Assembly (NCBI GenBank): GCA_944376065.1
Contig: CALWBL010000001.1
Location: 186,001-250,000, forward strand
DNA length: 64,000 nt
Direction of reading: 5' to 3'
Origin: an uncultured Butyricicoccus sp.
Lineage (GTDB): Bacteria; Bacillota; Clostridia; Oscillospirales; Butyricicoccaceae
Shown here: piece by piece, positions 18,301 through 26,982 of the stretch
Position numbering within the stretch: position 1 is the first letter of the stretch
How the letters are laid out: each line of letters opens with the position of its first letter
Translations under genes and position numbers: made by a program
Notes under the pieces: generated by a model
The model's input: the letters and a program-made list of their open reading frames with translations, nothing else
Told to the model about the DNA's origin: nothing
Database searches by the model: none

Positions 18301-18371
18301 GCGTATGTGTGCTTTCAAGTGTAAAAAAGCATTTTAAAACCGCAATTTTATTGAAAGGGGCATTATAATTT

Positions 18372-19640
18372 ATGCCAGGCAAGGTAATTTTAGGAGCTCA
18401 GTGGGGCGATGAAGGCAAGGGCAAATTCATTGATATTTTTGCAGCACAAGCTGACCTAGTTGTACGCAGTCAAGGCGGTAACAACGCTGGTCACACAGTA
18501 GTAGTAGACGATGTTAAATATAAACTTCAGTTAATTCCATCTGGTATTTTATATCCAGAATGTGTAAATGTAATTGGTCCTGGTGTTGTTGTAGACCCAC
18601 GCAACATCTTGAAGGAAATTGACACATTAGCTAAACAAGGTGTATCTGCTGACAAGCTGTTTATTGATGCACGTTGTCATTGTATTCTTCCTTGGCATTT
18701 AGAGCTTGATGCTCTGAGTGAAAAGGCTCGTGGCGGTGATGATATCGGCACAACAAAGAAGGGTATTGGTCCAACCTACATGGATAAATCCGAGCGTATT
18801 GGCGTGCGTATGCATGACTTTGTTGGTGACCGCTTTGAAACCGCGATGCGTGAGGCTTGCGAGCGTAAAAATAAGGTTATTGTTGGTGTTTATGGCGGAA
18901 AGCCGATTGATATTGATTCTGTTTTAGCTGAATACCGCATCTATGCTGACCGCTTAAAGAAATATGTGACAGATACATCTATTATGACTTGGAACGCAGT
19001 TAAGGAAGGGAAATTTGTGCTTTTCGAGGGTGCTCAAGGCACACTACTTGACCTTGATATGGGTACTTATCCATATGTTACATCTTCCCACCCAGTGGCT
19101 GGCGGTTGCTGTATTGGCTCTGGTGTTGGTCCAACAGCTATTACCAATGTTATGGGTATTTTTAAAAGCTATACAACCCGTGTAGGAAAAGGTCCATTCC
19201 CAACCGAACTATTTGATGAAACTGGTGATTATATCCGCAATGCTGGTGGCGAATTTGGTACAGTTACTGGTCGCCCACGCCGTACCGGTTGGTTTGATGC
19301 AGTAATTGCACGTTATACCATTCGCGTAAATGGTCTTACTGAAATGGTTATAAATAAGATTGACCCGCTCCGTGGTCTTGATAAGCTAAAAGTATGCGTT
19401 GCTTATGATTACAAGGGCGAACGCATTACTGAATTCCCAGCTAATTTTGCTGATTTGGCCGATTGCACTCCAATTTATGAGGAGTTTGAAGGCTTTGATG
19501 AAGATATTACAAATTGCCGCAGCTTTGATGAACTTCCAAAGAGCGTTCAAAATTACATTCGTGAGCTTGAGCGTATTTGTGGCTGTGCAGTTACAATGCT
19601 AGGCGTAGGTCCAGCAAGAGACCAGGTTATGAGTCTTTAA
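18372..19640 (+). CDS. purA: adenylosuccinate synthetase
   Basis: A 422-residue enzyme that joins IMP and aspartate with GTP hydrolysis, the first dedicated step to AMP. The P-loop-like GAQWGDEGKGK sits at 8-18, with the catalytic Asp and the His in NNAGHTVVV near 41; GTVTGRPRRTGWFDA and the C-terminal GTP-binding VGVGPARDQ-like ending are present. The length and motifs are normal. The SD is GAAAGGGG, 9 bases upstream. It stands alone on the plus strand with its own promoter and ends in a strong hairpin shared with the convergent phosphoesterase gene. Confidence 0.96.
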   Translation: MPGKVILGAQWGDEGKGKFIDIFAAQADLVVRSQGGNNAGHTVVVDDVKYKLQLIPSGILYPECVNVIGPGVVVDPRNILKEIDTLAKQGVSADKLFIDARCHCILPWHLELDALSEKARGGDDIGTTKKGIGPTYMDKSERIGVRMHDFVGDRFETAMREACERKNKVIVGVYGGKPIDIDSVLAEYRIYADRLKKYVTDTSIMTWNAVKEGKFVLFEGAQGTLLDLDMGTYPYVTSSHPVAGGCCIGSGVGPTAITNVMGIFKSYTTRVGKGPFPTELFDETGDYIRNAGGEFGTVTGRPRRTGWFDAVIARYTIRVNGLTEMVINKIDPLRGLDKLKVCVAYDYKGERITEFPANFADLADCTPIYEEFEGFDEDITNCRSFDELPKSVQNYIRELERICGCAVTMLGVGPARDQVMSL

Positions 19641-19679
19641 AAAAAACAGCAAGTCGAATTTATCGACTTGCTGTTTTTT
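19641..19679. terminator. bidirectional terminator between purA and the phosphoesterase
   Basis: A 17-bp nearly perfect stem (AACAGCAAGTCGA / TCGACTTGCTGTT plus A/T runs) with a 5-base loop. It works for both strands. The last codons of the minus-strand gene form one arm and its TAA stop lies in the loop. Confidence 0.92.
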
Positions 19680-20274
19680 CTTTTTCTATATTAAAAATAT
19701 ATCTTTCAAAGGCATTTATAACCTGAGTTTGCCCAATTTCTGATAGACGTTTATATTCCCTGCCATAATTAAGATGTGTATGTCCATGAATAAAATAATC
19801 TGGTTTATATTTGTCTATAAGTGTGTTAAACACCTGAAAACCCATATGTGGCAAATCTTTACCATCGCCAAAACCAAACGCTGGAGAATGAGTAAGTAAA
19901 ATATCAAAACCTTTTGAGAAAAATAATTTTGTCCTTAGTTTTTTTACTCTTTTAGTCATTTCTTTTTCAGTATATTGGTGTTCTCCACTGCTATAACGCA
20001 TAGAACCACCAAGCCCTAGAATACGTACACCGTTATGGTTATATATTTTATCTTCTATGCAAATGCAACCAAGGGGTGGTTTTTTTTTATAACAACCATC
20101 GTGATTTCCATGTACATATAAAATCGGAGCTTTTGTAAATGTCGCAAGAAATGAAAGATAATCTGGGTGTAAATCACCACATGACAGAATAAGTTCAACA
20201 CCTTCCAGCTTTTCCGGCTTAAAGAAATCCCATAAATATGCAGATTCCTGATCTGCCAGTGCTAAAATTTTCAC
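19660..20274 (-). CDS. metallophosphoesterase, small calcineurin-like
   Basis: A 204-residue cytoplasmic calcineurin-like phosphoesterase. Motifs seen: SCGDLHPDYL (metal-bridging Asp), HGNHD (catalytic His and Asn), LLTHSPAF and HGHTHLN (metal-binding histidines). The first motif, normally D-x-H, reads ADQESAYL, so the histidine is replaced. Substrate unknown; relatives act on cyclic nucleotides, nucleotides or diadenosine polyphosphates. It starts with GTG in a 4-bp GTGA overlap with the upstream ParB-like/BMP gene, so the two products are made together and likely act in one pathway. Confidence 0.8.
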   Translation of the reverse strand: MKILALADQESAYLWDFFKPEKLEGVELILSCGDLHPDYLSFLATFTKAPILYVHGNHDGCYKKKPPLGCICIEDKIYNHNGVRILGLGGSMRYSSGEHQYTEKEMTKRVKKLRTKLFFSKGFDILLTHSPAFGFGDGKDLPHMGFQVFNTLIDKYKPDYFIHGHTHLNYGREYKRLSEIGQTQVINAFERYIFNIEKEKTASR

Positions 20275-22115
20275 AATGCGTCCTGCCCTTCCTTATTTTC
20301 GTCTTTTGGCAGTGTCCCAATCACATTTTCTGCAAGCCAATCCATTTTTAAAATCTCTTGTGGCTGCATGGGTTGAGGGTCACTATATTTTATATTACCT
20401 TCTTGGTCCTTCATTGTGCCTATGAATGGTCCTATACGTCCGCTGCAAATTGCCTCTCGCAATAGTTCTGTTAGCTGTCTTACTCCTTCAGGCAAACTTC
20501 TTGAATAGATTACTTCTACTACACCTGAATCCATACCCCACCAGTAACTTATTGCACTGTTGCCCTTTGCGTCACTTTTCCAGTTTCCATCTAGTATGCG
20601 GTATAGCATTTTCTGATAGAATCTTCCCCAACGACATAATGCAATAGCAAGATTTCGTGGTTTTTCTCCTGTATTATCATAAAGTCCAACCGCACGAGGT
20701 GTGCCACTTGGCACAGGTAACAAATCAAAATCGTCCATATAGAACATTTTTTCATTTGTAACACCATGTTCTGTATTATCTGCAACCCATTCAAGATAAA
20801 TTTTAGCACGAGGATTTGTCATCTCGGCACCACGAGCAAAAGCATTTATGCTCGCAACTGAACCCTCTGTTGGTCTGCCGCATAAATAAGCTATTCTATC
20901 ATTAGGAGTTAAAGCACCTGCAAGGGCACCTGCCAAAAACTTTGCTTCATACATTCTTATATAATATGTGCGAATCATCGTATGCACTGAGTTTAGAGAG
21001 CAATTAAGCACCTTAACATCTGGATATTTAGCTGCAATCTGCACACAAGCCCTCACCATTTGAGGTTCTGGAGCAAAAATAACATCTGCACCATTTAGCA
21101 CAGCCTCCTCCATAGCCTTAACTGCACTCTCTTCGGTTTGAACATCTTGATAAACCATAGTGCTTATCTGGCTATTCATTGTGGCTTCTACATCTCGCCT
21201 TCCAAGCTCATGAGCATAAATCCACGCACTGTCCTCTGGCAAATTTCCATAAATAAATGCTACCCTTAATGTTCCATTTATAAGTCCTGAAAACAGAGAT
21301 TTTTTTCCCTGCGCGTCAAGCATAAGCGTCATACCGCTTTGGTTAACCTGACTTGCAATTTCTGGTTTTATTTTTTCAAGCTCACGTTCTATTTGTGATG
21401 GCAGCTTTCGTTTAGATTTTTCAAAATCATAAATACGCAAATATGCAATAAGTGCTTCTGGTGCTTGGCTGCTTTCTCCACCTTGATTTTTAAATGCGGT
21501 TGAAAACATGCTATAAAATGTTCTAAAATCTCTTATACTTTCTGCACTCCATTGAGCATCCTGTTTATATCCCATCACATCTAATAGCTCATCATAACCG
21601 CCTAAACGTGAAAACTGAACTATGTACATACCAGTTAAATGATAAAAATGTAAAAATTCATTATAAACTCTAACTTCTACTGAATCAGATTCTGGTGGAT
21701 AAAGCCTTGTTACTATTCCAGGAATACTCACAGCACCAAAGTATTTAAGCACACTAACCCTTTTATGCCCCTCTATAACATAGAATTTACCCATATACTC
21801 TACTGCTTTTATTGGGTCACGTAATCCTTCTGTAAGATGTGCTTTGCAGAGATTTATCCATTTACTTGAAAATTCGGTTTTTTCAGGCATAAGAGGATAG
21901 AAACTCAAAGAAAATGCATTACTTCTACCATCTGTGCAAGTGCCTGCAATTAAATCAATAGGAATTTCAATAAGGTCTAAAGATTCTCTGCGAAGAGCCC
22001 CATTTTCCATGCTCTCAGGCATAACAGTCATAATTCCACTTTTACCATGAATCATGCTTGCCCTTAACTCCCTTTGCCCCATTCTGAGAGCTTTTCTATA
22101 ATGTTCCTGCTCCAT
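20271..22115 (-). CDS. ParB-like domain fused to a BMP (PnrA-type) ligand-binding domain
   Basis: A 614-residue protein with no signal peptide or membrane segment, so it should be cytoplasmic. Residues about 46-139 look like a ParB/Srx N-terminal domain: IPIDLIAG, then GLRDPIKAVEYMGKFYVIEG and the box-II-like GHKRVSVLKYFG (116-127). A helical middle (140-275) follows, then from about 283 a BMP-family binding fold (VAFIYGNLPEDSAWIYAHE, NGADVIFAPEP, AGALAGALTPNDRIAYLCG). BMP proteins are normally exported purine-nucleoside or similar lipoproteins; an intracellular copy joined to a ParB-like domain suggests ligand-controlled regulation, which is inference. Start 22115 has AAAGGAGG seven bases upstream; the longer frame is rejected. 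A TATAAT lies at 22177-22172. It is operonic with the phosphoesterase downstream. Confidence 0.75.
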   Translation of the reverse strand: MEQEHYRKALRMGQRELRASMIHGKSGIMTVMPESMENGALRRESLDLIEIPIDLIAGTCTDGRSNAFSLSFYPLMPEKTEFSSKWINLCKAHLTEGLRDPIKAVEYMGKFYVIEGHKRVSVLKYFGAVSIPGIVTRLYPPESDSVEVRVYNEFLHFYHLTGMYIVQFSRLGGYDELLDVMGYKQDAQWSAESIRDFRTFYSMFSTAFKNQGGESSQAPEALIAYLRIYDFEKSKRKLPSQIERELEKIKPEIASQVNQSGMTLMLDAQGKKSLFSGLINGTLRVAFIYGNLPEDSAWIYAHELGRRDVEATMNSQISTMVYQDVQTEESAVKAMEEAVLNGADVIFAPEPQMVRACVQIAAKYPDVKVLNCSLNSVHTMIRTYYIRMYEAKFLAGALAGALTPNDRIAYLCGRPTEGSVASINAFARGAEMTNPRAKIYLEWVADNTEHGVTNEKMFYMDDFDLLPVPSGTPRAVGLYDNTGEKPRNLAIALCRWGRFYQKMLYRILDGNWKSDAKGNSAISYWWGMDSGVVEVIYSRSLPEGVRQLTELLREAICSGRIGPFIGTMKDQEGNIKYSDPQPMQPQEILKMDWLAENVIGTLPKDENKEGQDAL

Positions 22116-22317
22116 AATTATGCCTCCTTTTGTTTGTTTTAGGGTAACATGCAAAACGTTAAAAATCAATCATTATATGATATATGTTATAAATTTACCC
22201 ATCAAATCAAAATTTTATCATTGTTGCTTTGCCTTGAAATGTGTTATCCTTTGGTTGTAGCAAAAAGAACTTTAACAAAGTTTTATTATAAAAATTTTTA
22301 TTTGGAGGAAGTTTCCC

Positions 22318-23409
22318 ATGGCAAGCATTACTTTTAAGCATGTAAACAAAACATATCCAGGTGGCGTTGAAGTTGTACCTGATTTAAACCTTGAAATTAA
22401 AGATAAGGAATTTGTAATTCTGGTTGGCCCTTCTGGCTGCGGTAAGTCAACAACACTTCGTATGATTGCTGGTCTTGAAGAAGTTACAGGCGGCGAACTG
22501 ATTATCGGTGATAAAGTTGTAAATGATGTTGCTCCTAAAGACCGTGATATCGCAATGGTTTTCCAAAACTATGCTCTTTATCCACATATGACTGTTTATA
22601 AAAATATTGCATTTGGTCTTCAGCTACGTAAGATGCCAAAGGATGAAATTGACAAGAAGGTTCACGAGGCTGCTCGCATTCTTGACCTTGAGCATCTGTT
22701 AGACCGTAAGCCAAAGGCTCTGTCTGGTGGTCAGCGTCAGCGTGTTGCTTTAGGTCGTGCAATGGTTCGTAATCCTTCTGTGTTCTTGCTTGACGAGCCA
22801 CTTTCTAACCTTGATGCTAAACTGAGAACTTCAATGCGTTCAGAAATCAGCAAACTACATAAGCGTCTTGACACTACTTTTGTGTATGTAACTCATGACC
22901 AGACAGAGGCTATGACAATGGGCGACCGCATCTGTGTTATGAAAGACGGCATAATTCAGCAGTTTGACACCCCTCAAGCCCTGTATGACACACCATGCAA
23001 TCTATTCGTTGCAGGATTTATCGGCTCTCCTCAAATGAACTTCTGTCCAGCTACCATTTCAAGGCAGGGTAATGAAATCGTTGCTCAGTTCTCTGGTTTT
23101 AGTATTCCAATGCCAAAGGCTAAAGCCGAGGCTCTTGAAGGATACGTTGGCAAGGAAGTTACTCTTGGTATCCGTCCTTCTAACTTCCTAAAGGCTGAAG
23201 ATAGTTCCATTACTATTACTGCTAAGGTTGAGCTTTCCGAGCTTATGGGTGCTGAAACTAACATCTACCTCGATTGTGCGGGTCAGAAACTTATTGTTTG
23301 TATGCCATCTAGTGTTTATCCTAAGGAGGATACCGACTTTGTTGTTGGCATTGATGTTGATAAAGTTCATGTATTTGACAAGGATACACAGCAAGCTATT
23401 TGTCACTAA
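22318..23409 (+). CDS. multi-sugar ABC transporter ATPase (MsmX/UgpC type)
   Basis: A 363-residue cytoplasmic ATPase. Walker [10 protein letters not shown] (37-45), Q-loop [12 protein letters not shown], signature [14 protein letters not shown], Walker [17 protein letters not shown] and the switch His in YVTHDQTEA are all intact. The C-terminal third is the MalK-like regulatory OB-fold ([20 protein letters not shown]). Such ATPases often serve several sugar importers whose own operons lack an ATPase, and the absence of permease genes beside it fits this. SD TTGGAGGAAG. It is followed after 6 bases by an AraC regulator. Confidence 0.9.
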   Translation: MASITFKHVNKTYPGGVEVVPDLNLEIKDKEFVILVGPSGCGKSTTLRMIAGLEEVTGGELIIGDKVVNDVAPKDRDIAMVFQNYALYPHMTVYKNIAFGLQLRKMPKDEIDKKVHEAARILDLEHLLDRKPKALSGGQRQRVALGRAMVRNPSVFLLDEPLSNLDAKLRTSMRSEISKLHKRLDTTFVYVTHDQTEAMTMGDRICVMKDGIIQQFDTPQALYDTPCNLFVAGFIGSPQMNFCPATISRQGNEIVAQFSGFSIPMPKAKAEALEGYVGKEVTLGIRPSNFLKAEDSSITITAKVELSELMGAETNIYLDCAGQKLIVCMPSSVYPKEDTDFVVGIDVDKVHVFDKDTQQAICH

Positions 23410-23415
23410 TGAATT

Positions 23416-24291
23416 ATGAACTGGCATTCAAGCCCCAATGTTTCAAATTCTTTAAATATTAAACCAAAAGAAACAGACCCCACTATTGCACAGCTTTTAA
23501 TACTATCAAGTGTGTATAATGATGTTTCCATTGGTGATAATGAAGATATTATTTTCGAGCTTGAAGAGCCTGAACTAGCACTTATAAGCGTGAATAAAGG
23601 AAAAATTTCTCTACAAACCACACAATTTGATACTGAGGTTTGCAGCGGAGCAGCTATCGCTTTGACAACCTTTCATGGCATATGCCATATAACCGCCGAA
23701 ACTACCTCTACCATTTCAATTTTACTCTTTTCTGGCAGCTTATGGCATACTATTTTTGAAAATCTATTGTCAAAGCGTATGGTTCTGTTTAATAATAGTT
23801 TAACATCTATTAGGCTTTTTCTCTCCTCGTTGCCTAATGATTCAGCAGAAATTTCTGATATTTCTGCTGCAAGCTATTCTTTTCTTCTATCTCTTAGAAA
23901 TGCTGGTCAAAAAGAGCAAGCTCATTATCCTGTTACAGTTGAGGCAGCACTAAATATAATAGAAGAAGATTACGCATTTTTGGAAGGCGTTCAAGATATT
24001 GCTGAGCGAGTTGAAGTTTCTGTTGGTCATCTAACTAGATTATTTAAAAAATCTATTGGATTATCGCCTTTACAATGTCTTGTTCAGTTTCGCATTGCAC
24101 ACGCAAAGCAACTTTTATTAGATGATTCGTTATCCATCTCTATGGTTGCAGACCTTTGTGGATTTGCAAATGCTAATTATTTTGCCAAAGTTTTTAGGCA
24201 TGAAGTTGGAATGTCACCCTCTGAATATGTTCAGAAAAAAAATGTACGTAATAAAAATAATATCAAACCATCAGATTTGTATTTGCTTTAA
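23416..24291 (+). CDS. AraC-family transcriptional regulator
   Basis: A 291-residue regulator. The N-terminal 150 residues are a probable cupin-like sensor (IIFELEEPELALISVNKGKI). The C-terminal 100 residues carry two helix-turn-helix units: IAERVEVSVGHLTRLFKKSIG and VADLCGFANANYFAKVFRHEVG, ending with SPSEYVQ. The start has no clear SD; it lies 6 bases after the ATPase stop, so translation may be coupled. It probably regulates sugar uptake genes, but no ligand or target can be read from the sequence. Confidence 0.85.
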   Translation: MNWHSSPNVSNSLNIKPKETDPTIAQLLILSSVYNDVSIGDNEDIIFELEEPELALISVNKGKISLQTTQFDTEVCSGAAIALTTFHGICHITAETTSTISILLFSGSLWHTIFENLLSKRMVLFNNSLTSIRLFLSSLPNDSAEISDISAASYSFLLSLRNAGQKEQAHYPVTVEAALNIIEEDYAFLEGVQDIAERVEVSVGHLTRLFKKSIGLSPLQCLVQFRIAHAKQLLLDDSLSISMVADLCGFANANYFAKVFRHEVGMSPSEYVQKKNVRNKNNIKPSDLYLL

Positions 24292-24322
24292 TTTAAAAAT
24301 TGTTTTTCAATCTTACTCAAAA

Positions 24323-24359
24323 AACAGTCTATCGCATATGTGATGGACTGTTTTTTTCT
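24323..24359 (+). terminator. terminator after the AraC gene
   Basis: Stem AACAGTCTATC / GATGGACTGTT (one T-G pair), loop of 8, then TTTTTTT. It ends the ATPase-AraC unit. Confidence 0.88.
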
Positions 24360-24433
24360 AGCATAATTATGTTTTATTGTATAAATAATTATATAGCTGT
24401 ACATACTATCCATAAAACAAAGGAGGTTGTTTC

Positions 24434-24754
24434 ATGAAACGTTTATTATCACTATTAATTCCTGTCTGCTTTATGAGCTTTGCACTATTTGGTTGCAGTT
24501 CTAATACAACGCAAGATACCGCTCAACCTGGCGCAAACGGCAGCATTATCGAGCCTGAAGGTAATATGACAACAGGCGAAGATATGGTTGACAATGGCAA
24601 CAATGCTGTTGATGACATAGTTGACGGTGGAAGAAATGCAATAGATGATATTGTCGATGGCACTGAAGATGCGATTGATCCAAATATGAGACAAAACAAT
24701 AGTGCTGGCACAAACAACACAGTACAAACCCCAAACACTACAAACGCTCAATAA
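24434..24754 (+). CDS. small acidic lipoprotein with short repeats
   Basis: A 106-residue predicted lipoprotein: basic start, hydrophobic stretch and lipobox ALFGC (Cys at 22). The mature part is hydrophilic and has three imperfect copies of an acidic repeat: NNAVDDIVDGG, NAIDDIVDGT and DAIDPN, followed by a Asn/Thr-rich end. It has a very strong SD (AAAGGAGG, 7 bases from ATG) and its own terminator, so it is a real, separately transcribed gene. I do not recognise the family and assign no function; it should sit on the outer face of the membrane. Confidence 0.75.
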   Translation: MKRLLSLLIPVCFMSFALFGCSSNTTQDTAQPGANGSIIEPEGNMTTGEDMVDNGNNAVDDIVDGGRNAIDDIVDGTEDAIDPNMRQNNSAGTNNTVQTPNTTNAQ

Positions 24755-24760
24755 TAAAGA

Positions 24761-24800
24761 AAACACGCAGCTTTCTTAATACAGAATACTGCGTGTTTTT
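24761..24800. terminator. bidirectional terminator between the lipoprotein gene and murD
   Basis: AAACACGCAG / CTGCGTGTTT stem, 18-base loop, T-run on the plus side and A/T-rich exit (TTTCTTTATT) on the minus side; lies 7 bases after the lipoprotein stop and 5 bases from the murD stop. Confidence 0.88.
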
Positions 24801-24804
24801 TTGT

Positions 24805-26181
24805 TTATAACTGCATAACTAAATTTTTAAATGTTTGACCACGTTCCATAAAATTTTTAAAGCAATCAAATGATGCACTCGCAGGACTCATAATAACTAT
24901 ATCACCAAACTCGGCAATATTTCTTGCAATCTGTACTGCACTTGCTAGGCTTTCAGCGTTAATAATTTCTGGCTTTTGCTCACAATCTGTATTTTCCACA
25001 CATCCTCTAATCTTCTGTGCAGTAGCACCTGTTACAATGAGTTTTGAAACATGCTCACAAATAGGTTTACCTAATACATCGTATGGAATATGTTTGTCAT
25101 ATCCACCCGCTATTAAAATAAGTTTCTGATTAAAAGCACAAAGACCTGCGATTGTTCGAGTAGGACTTGATGCAATAGAGTCATTATAATATTTAACGCC
25201 ATCTAACTCACGAACGAACTCTATTCTATGCTCAACACCACCAAAGTTTTCCGCAACATAAACAATATCTTCATCACTGCATAAACCTTGTACTATGGCT
25301 GCTGCCATCATAATATTAGAGACATTGTGAGCTCCTGGAATACGTATTCTATCTGCCATCATTAACTTTCGAGATACGCCATTTTTCGCAATGTATATAC
25401 AATTATCCTTTAGATATACACCATTTTCTGGCATAATTTTTTTTGAGCAACTAATTATTTTACTTTTATCATTTAACTTTAAAGTGCTTGTAACTTCATC
25501 ATCAACATTTAATATTAAATAGTCATTTTCGGTTTGATGAGCATATATTGCAGTTTTAGCTCTGACATATTCCTCAAAATCTGCATGATAATCAAGATGA
25601 TTTGGTGTAAGGTTTGTAATAGCCGAAATATGAGGGCTTCGAACCATGTCCATAAGTTGAAAACTGGATAGCTCAACAACAGCAATATCATTTTCTGTCA
25701 TCTGTTCTACTTCTGGCAAAAGTGGCTTGCCAATATTGCCGCCAAGATGGCAAGTATGACCTGCATGTTTTAAAAATTCATAAACAAGAGTCGTTGTTGT
25801 AGTTTTTCCATCTGAACCAGTAATACCAATAATTGGGCATGGACAAACTTCAAAAAAAAGCTCCATTTCACTTGTAACAACTCCACCCCTTGCACGAACT
25901 TCTTTTAATGCTGGGTGTTCTGGATGAAGTCCAGGTGTCCTGAATACTATATCCTCACTTATATAATCCAGATAATCTTCACCTAAAGCAAATGATACAC
26001 CAAGTCCTGCAAGCTCTCTATAACGCTCATCAAGCTCCTCAGCTGTTTTCTTATCATGTACAGTTACAGGTAAACCTGCATTACGCAGCAAAATGATAAG
26101 TGGTGTATTGCTGACACCTGCACCAATAACAGCAATTCTCTTACCACTAAGACGCTGCAAATAATCTGTTAATGCTGACAT
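24805..26181 (-). CDS. murD: UDP-N-acetylmuramoyl-L-alanine--D-glutamate ligase
   Basis: A 458-residue cytosolic Mur ligase that adds D-glutamate to UDP-MurNAc-L-Ala in peptidoglycan precursor synthesis. The N-terminal Rossmann-like domain begins RIAVIGAGVSNTPL; the ATP loop is GITGSDGKTTTTTL near 117-130; the middle domain has SSFQLMDM and TNLTPNHLDYH; the C-terminal domain has YYNDSIASSPTRTIAGL and ILIAGGYDKH. All are normal for MurD. It is a lone gene here, not in a dcw cluster, convergent with the small lipoprotein gene. SD AGGAGG. Confidence 0.95.
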   Translation of the reverse strand: MSALTDYLQRLSGKRIAVIGAGVSNTPLIILLRNAGLPVTVHDKKTAEELDERYRELAGLGVSFALGEDYLDYISEDIVFRTPGLHPEHPALKEVRARGGVVTSEMELFFEVCPCPIIGITGSDGKTTTTTLVYEFLKHAGHTCHLGGNIGKPLLPEVEQMTENDIAVVELSSFQLMDMVRSPHISAITNLTPNHLDYHADFEEYVRAKTAIYAHQTENDYLILNVDDEVTSTLKLNDKSKIISCSKKIMPENGVYLKDNCIYIAKNGVSRKLMMADRIRIPGAHNVSNIMMAAAIVQGLCSDEDIVYVAENFGGVEHRIEFVRELDGVKYYNDSIASSPTRTIAGLCAFNQKLILIAGGYDKHIPYDVLGKPICEHVSKLIVTGATAQKIRGCVENTDCEQKPEIINAESLASAVQIARNIAEFGDIVIMSPASASFDCFKNFMERGQTFKNLVMQL

Positions 26182-26258
26182 ATAAATCAGCCTCCTGTCA
26201 AACTTTTTGCATTATATATTGTACACGTTTTACGAAAAAATAGCAAGTGACTTGTATA

Positions 26259-26287
26259 TTGACGATAGGCTTAAATGTTGTTATAAT
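26259..26287 (+). promoter_or_regulatory. rnpB promoter
   Basis: TTGACG, a 17-base spacer and TATAAT. The predicted start, near 26294, falls on the first base of the RNase P RNA P1 helix. Confidence 0.85.
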
Positions 26288-26293
26288 ACTCAC

Positions 26294-26634
26294 AGTGAGT
26301 ATTTCAGGCGATCGCGTATCAGCTTTAACTGGTATGAGGAAAGTCCGGGCTGCACAGGGCAAGGATAGCAGATAACGTCTGCCGGGGGTGACCCTAGGAA
26401 TAGTGCAACAGAGATATACCGCCAGATACTTTTCTGGTAAGGGTGGAAAGGCGAGGTAAGAGCTCACCACGTCCCATGGTAACATGGGAGGTCTGTAAAC
26501 TCTATCCGCAGCAACGTCAACCGAAACCATAGGCTGCCCGACTGTTTCGACCGACGGCTTGAGGCGTGTGGCGACATACGTCCCAGATAGATGACCGCCA
26601 AATACAGAACCCGGCTTATAGACTTACTCACACT
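26294..26634 (+). ncRNA. rnpB: RNase P RNA (bacterial class A)
   Basis: The catalytic RNA that matures tRNA 5' ends. The conserved 5' block GAGGAAAGTCCGGGC lies at 26336-26350, GGTGGAAAGGCGAGG and AAGAGCTCACC follow, CCGAAACC and the 3' block ATAGATGACCGCC then ACAGAACCCGGCTTATAG close it. GTGAGTA (26295-26301) pairs with TACTCAC (26625-26631) as P1. The GTCCGGGC form points to class A rather than the Bacillus class B RNA. Ends are set from P1 and are good to a few bases. A 110-codon reading frame on the opposite strand is an artefact. Confidence 0.95.
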
Positions 26635-26648
26635 TTATTAAAAATGAT

Positions 26649-26693
26649 AATCCCATTTTGCAGTCATTTTGATTACAAAAAGGGATTTTTTTT
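26649..26693 (+). terminator. rnpB terminator
   Basis: AATCCCATTTTG pairs with CAAAAAGGGATT (one bulge), then a run of eight T residues. Confidence 0.82.
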
Positions 26694-26757
26694 ATTTCTT
26701 TTGCTGATTTTAATTATCAAACAGCCACATAAATGATATGTAATGAAAAATCAAAAA

Positions 26758-26781
26758 AGCCCGAACCCACTGATTCGGACT
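26758..26781 (-). terminator. terminator of the tRNA-Leu pair
   Basis: On the minus strand AGTCCGAA / TTCGGGCT with one G-U pair and loop of 8, followed by TTTTTTGA. It lies 4 bases after the encoded CCA of the second tRNA. Confidence 0.82.
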
Positions 26782-26785
26782 TTCC

Positions 26786-26871
26786 TGGTGCAGATGGAGG
26801 GACTTGAACCCTCACGTCCTTGCGAACACTAGCACCTGAAGCTAGCGCGTCTGCCATTCCGCCACATCTGC
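26786..26871 (-). tRNA. tRNA-Leu (anticodon CAG)
   Basis: A class II tRNA with a long variable arm. Acceptor stem GCAGATG / CATCTGC, T-arm GAGGGTTCAAGTCCCTC, anticodon loop TTCAGGT between CTAGC and GCTAG giving anticodon CAG, which reads CUG. The 3' CCA is encoded. Second gene of a two-tRNA transcript. Confidence 0.95.
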
Positions 26872-26886
26872 ATTATTACTAAGTTA

Positions 26887-26971
26887 TGGTGCGAGTGACG
26901 GGACTTGAACCCGTACGTCGTGTGACACACGCCCCTCAAACGTGCCTGTCTACCAGTTCCAGCACACTCGC
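26887..26971 (-). tRNA. tRNA-Leu (anticodon GAG)
   Basis: A class II tRNA with acceptor stem GCGAGTG / CACTCGC, T-arm ACGGGTTCAAGTCCCGT and anticodon loop TTGAGGG between CACGT and GCGTG, giving anticodon GAG for CUC/CUU codons. The 3' CCA is encoded. It is 15 bases upstream of tRNA-Leu(CAG) on the same transcript. Confidence 0.95.
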
Positions 26972-26982
26972 ATTGATTATCT

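Noticed and set aside
24485..24766. Minus-strand frames opposite the small lipoprotein gene
   Set aside because: The plus-strand gene has a strong SD, a signal peptide and a terminator; the opposite frames have none.
26198..26530. 110-codon minus-strand reading frame
   Set aside because: It lies antisense to the RNase P RNA and has no SD or protein-like composition.
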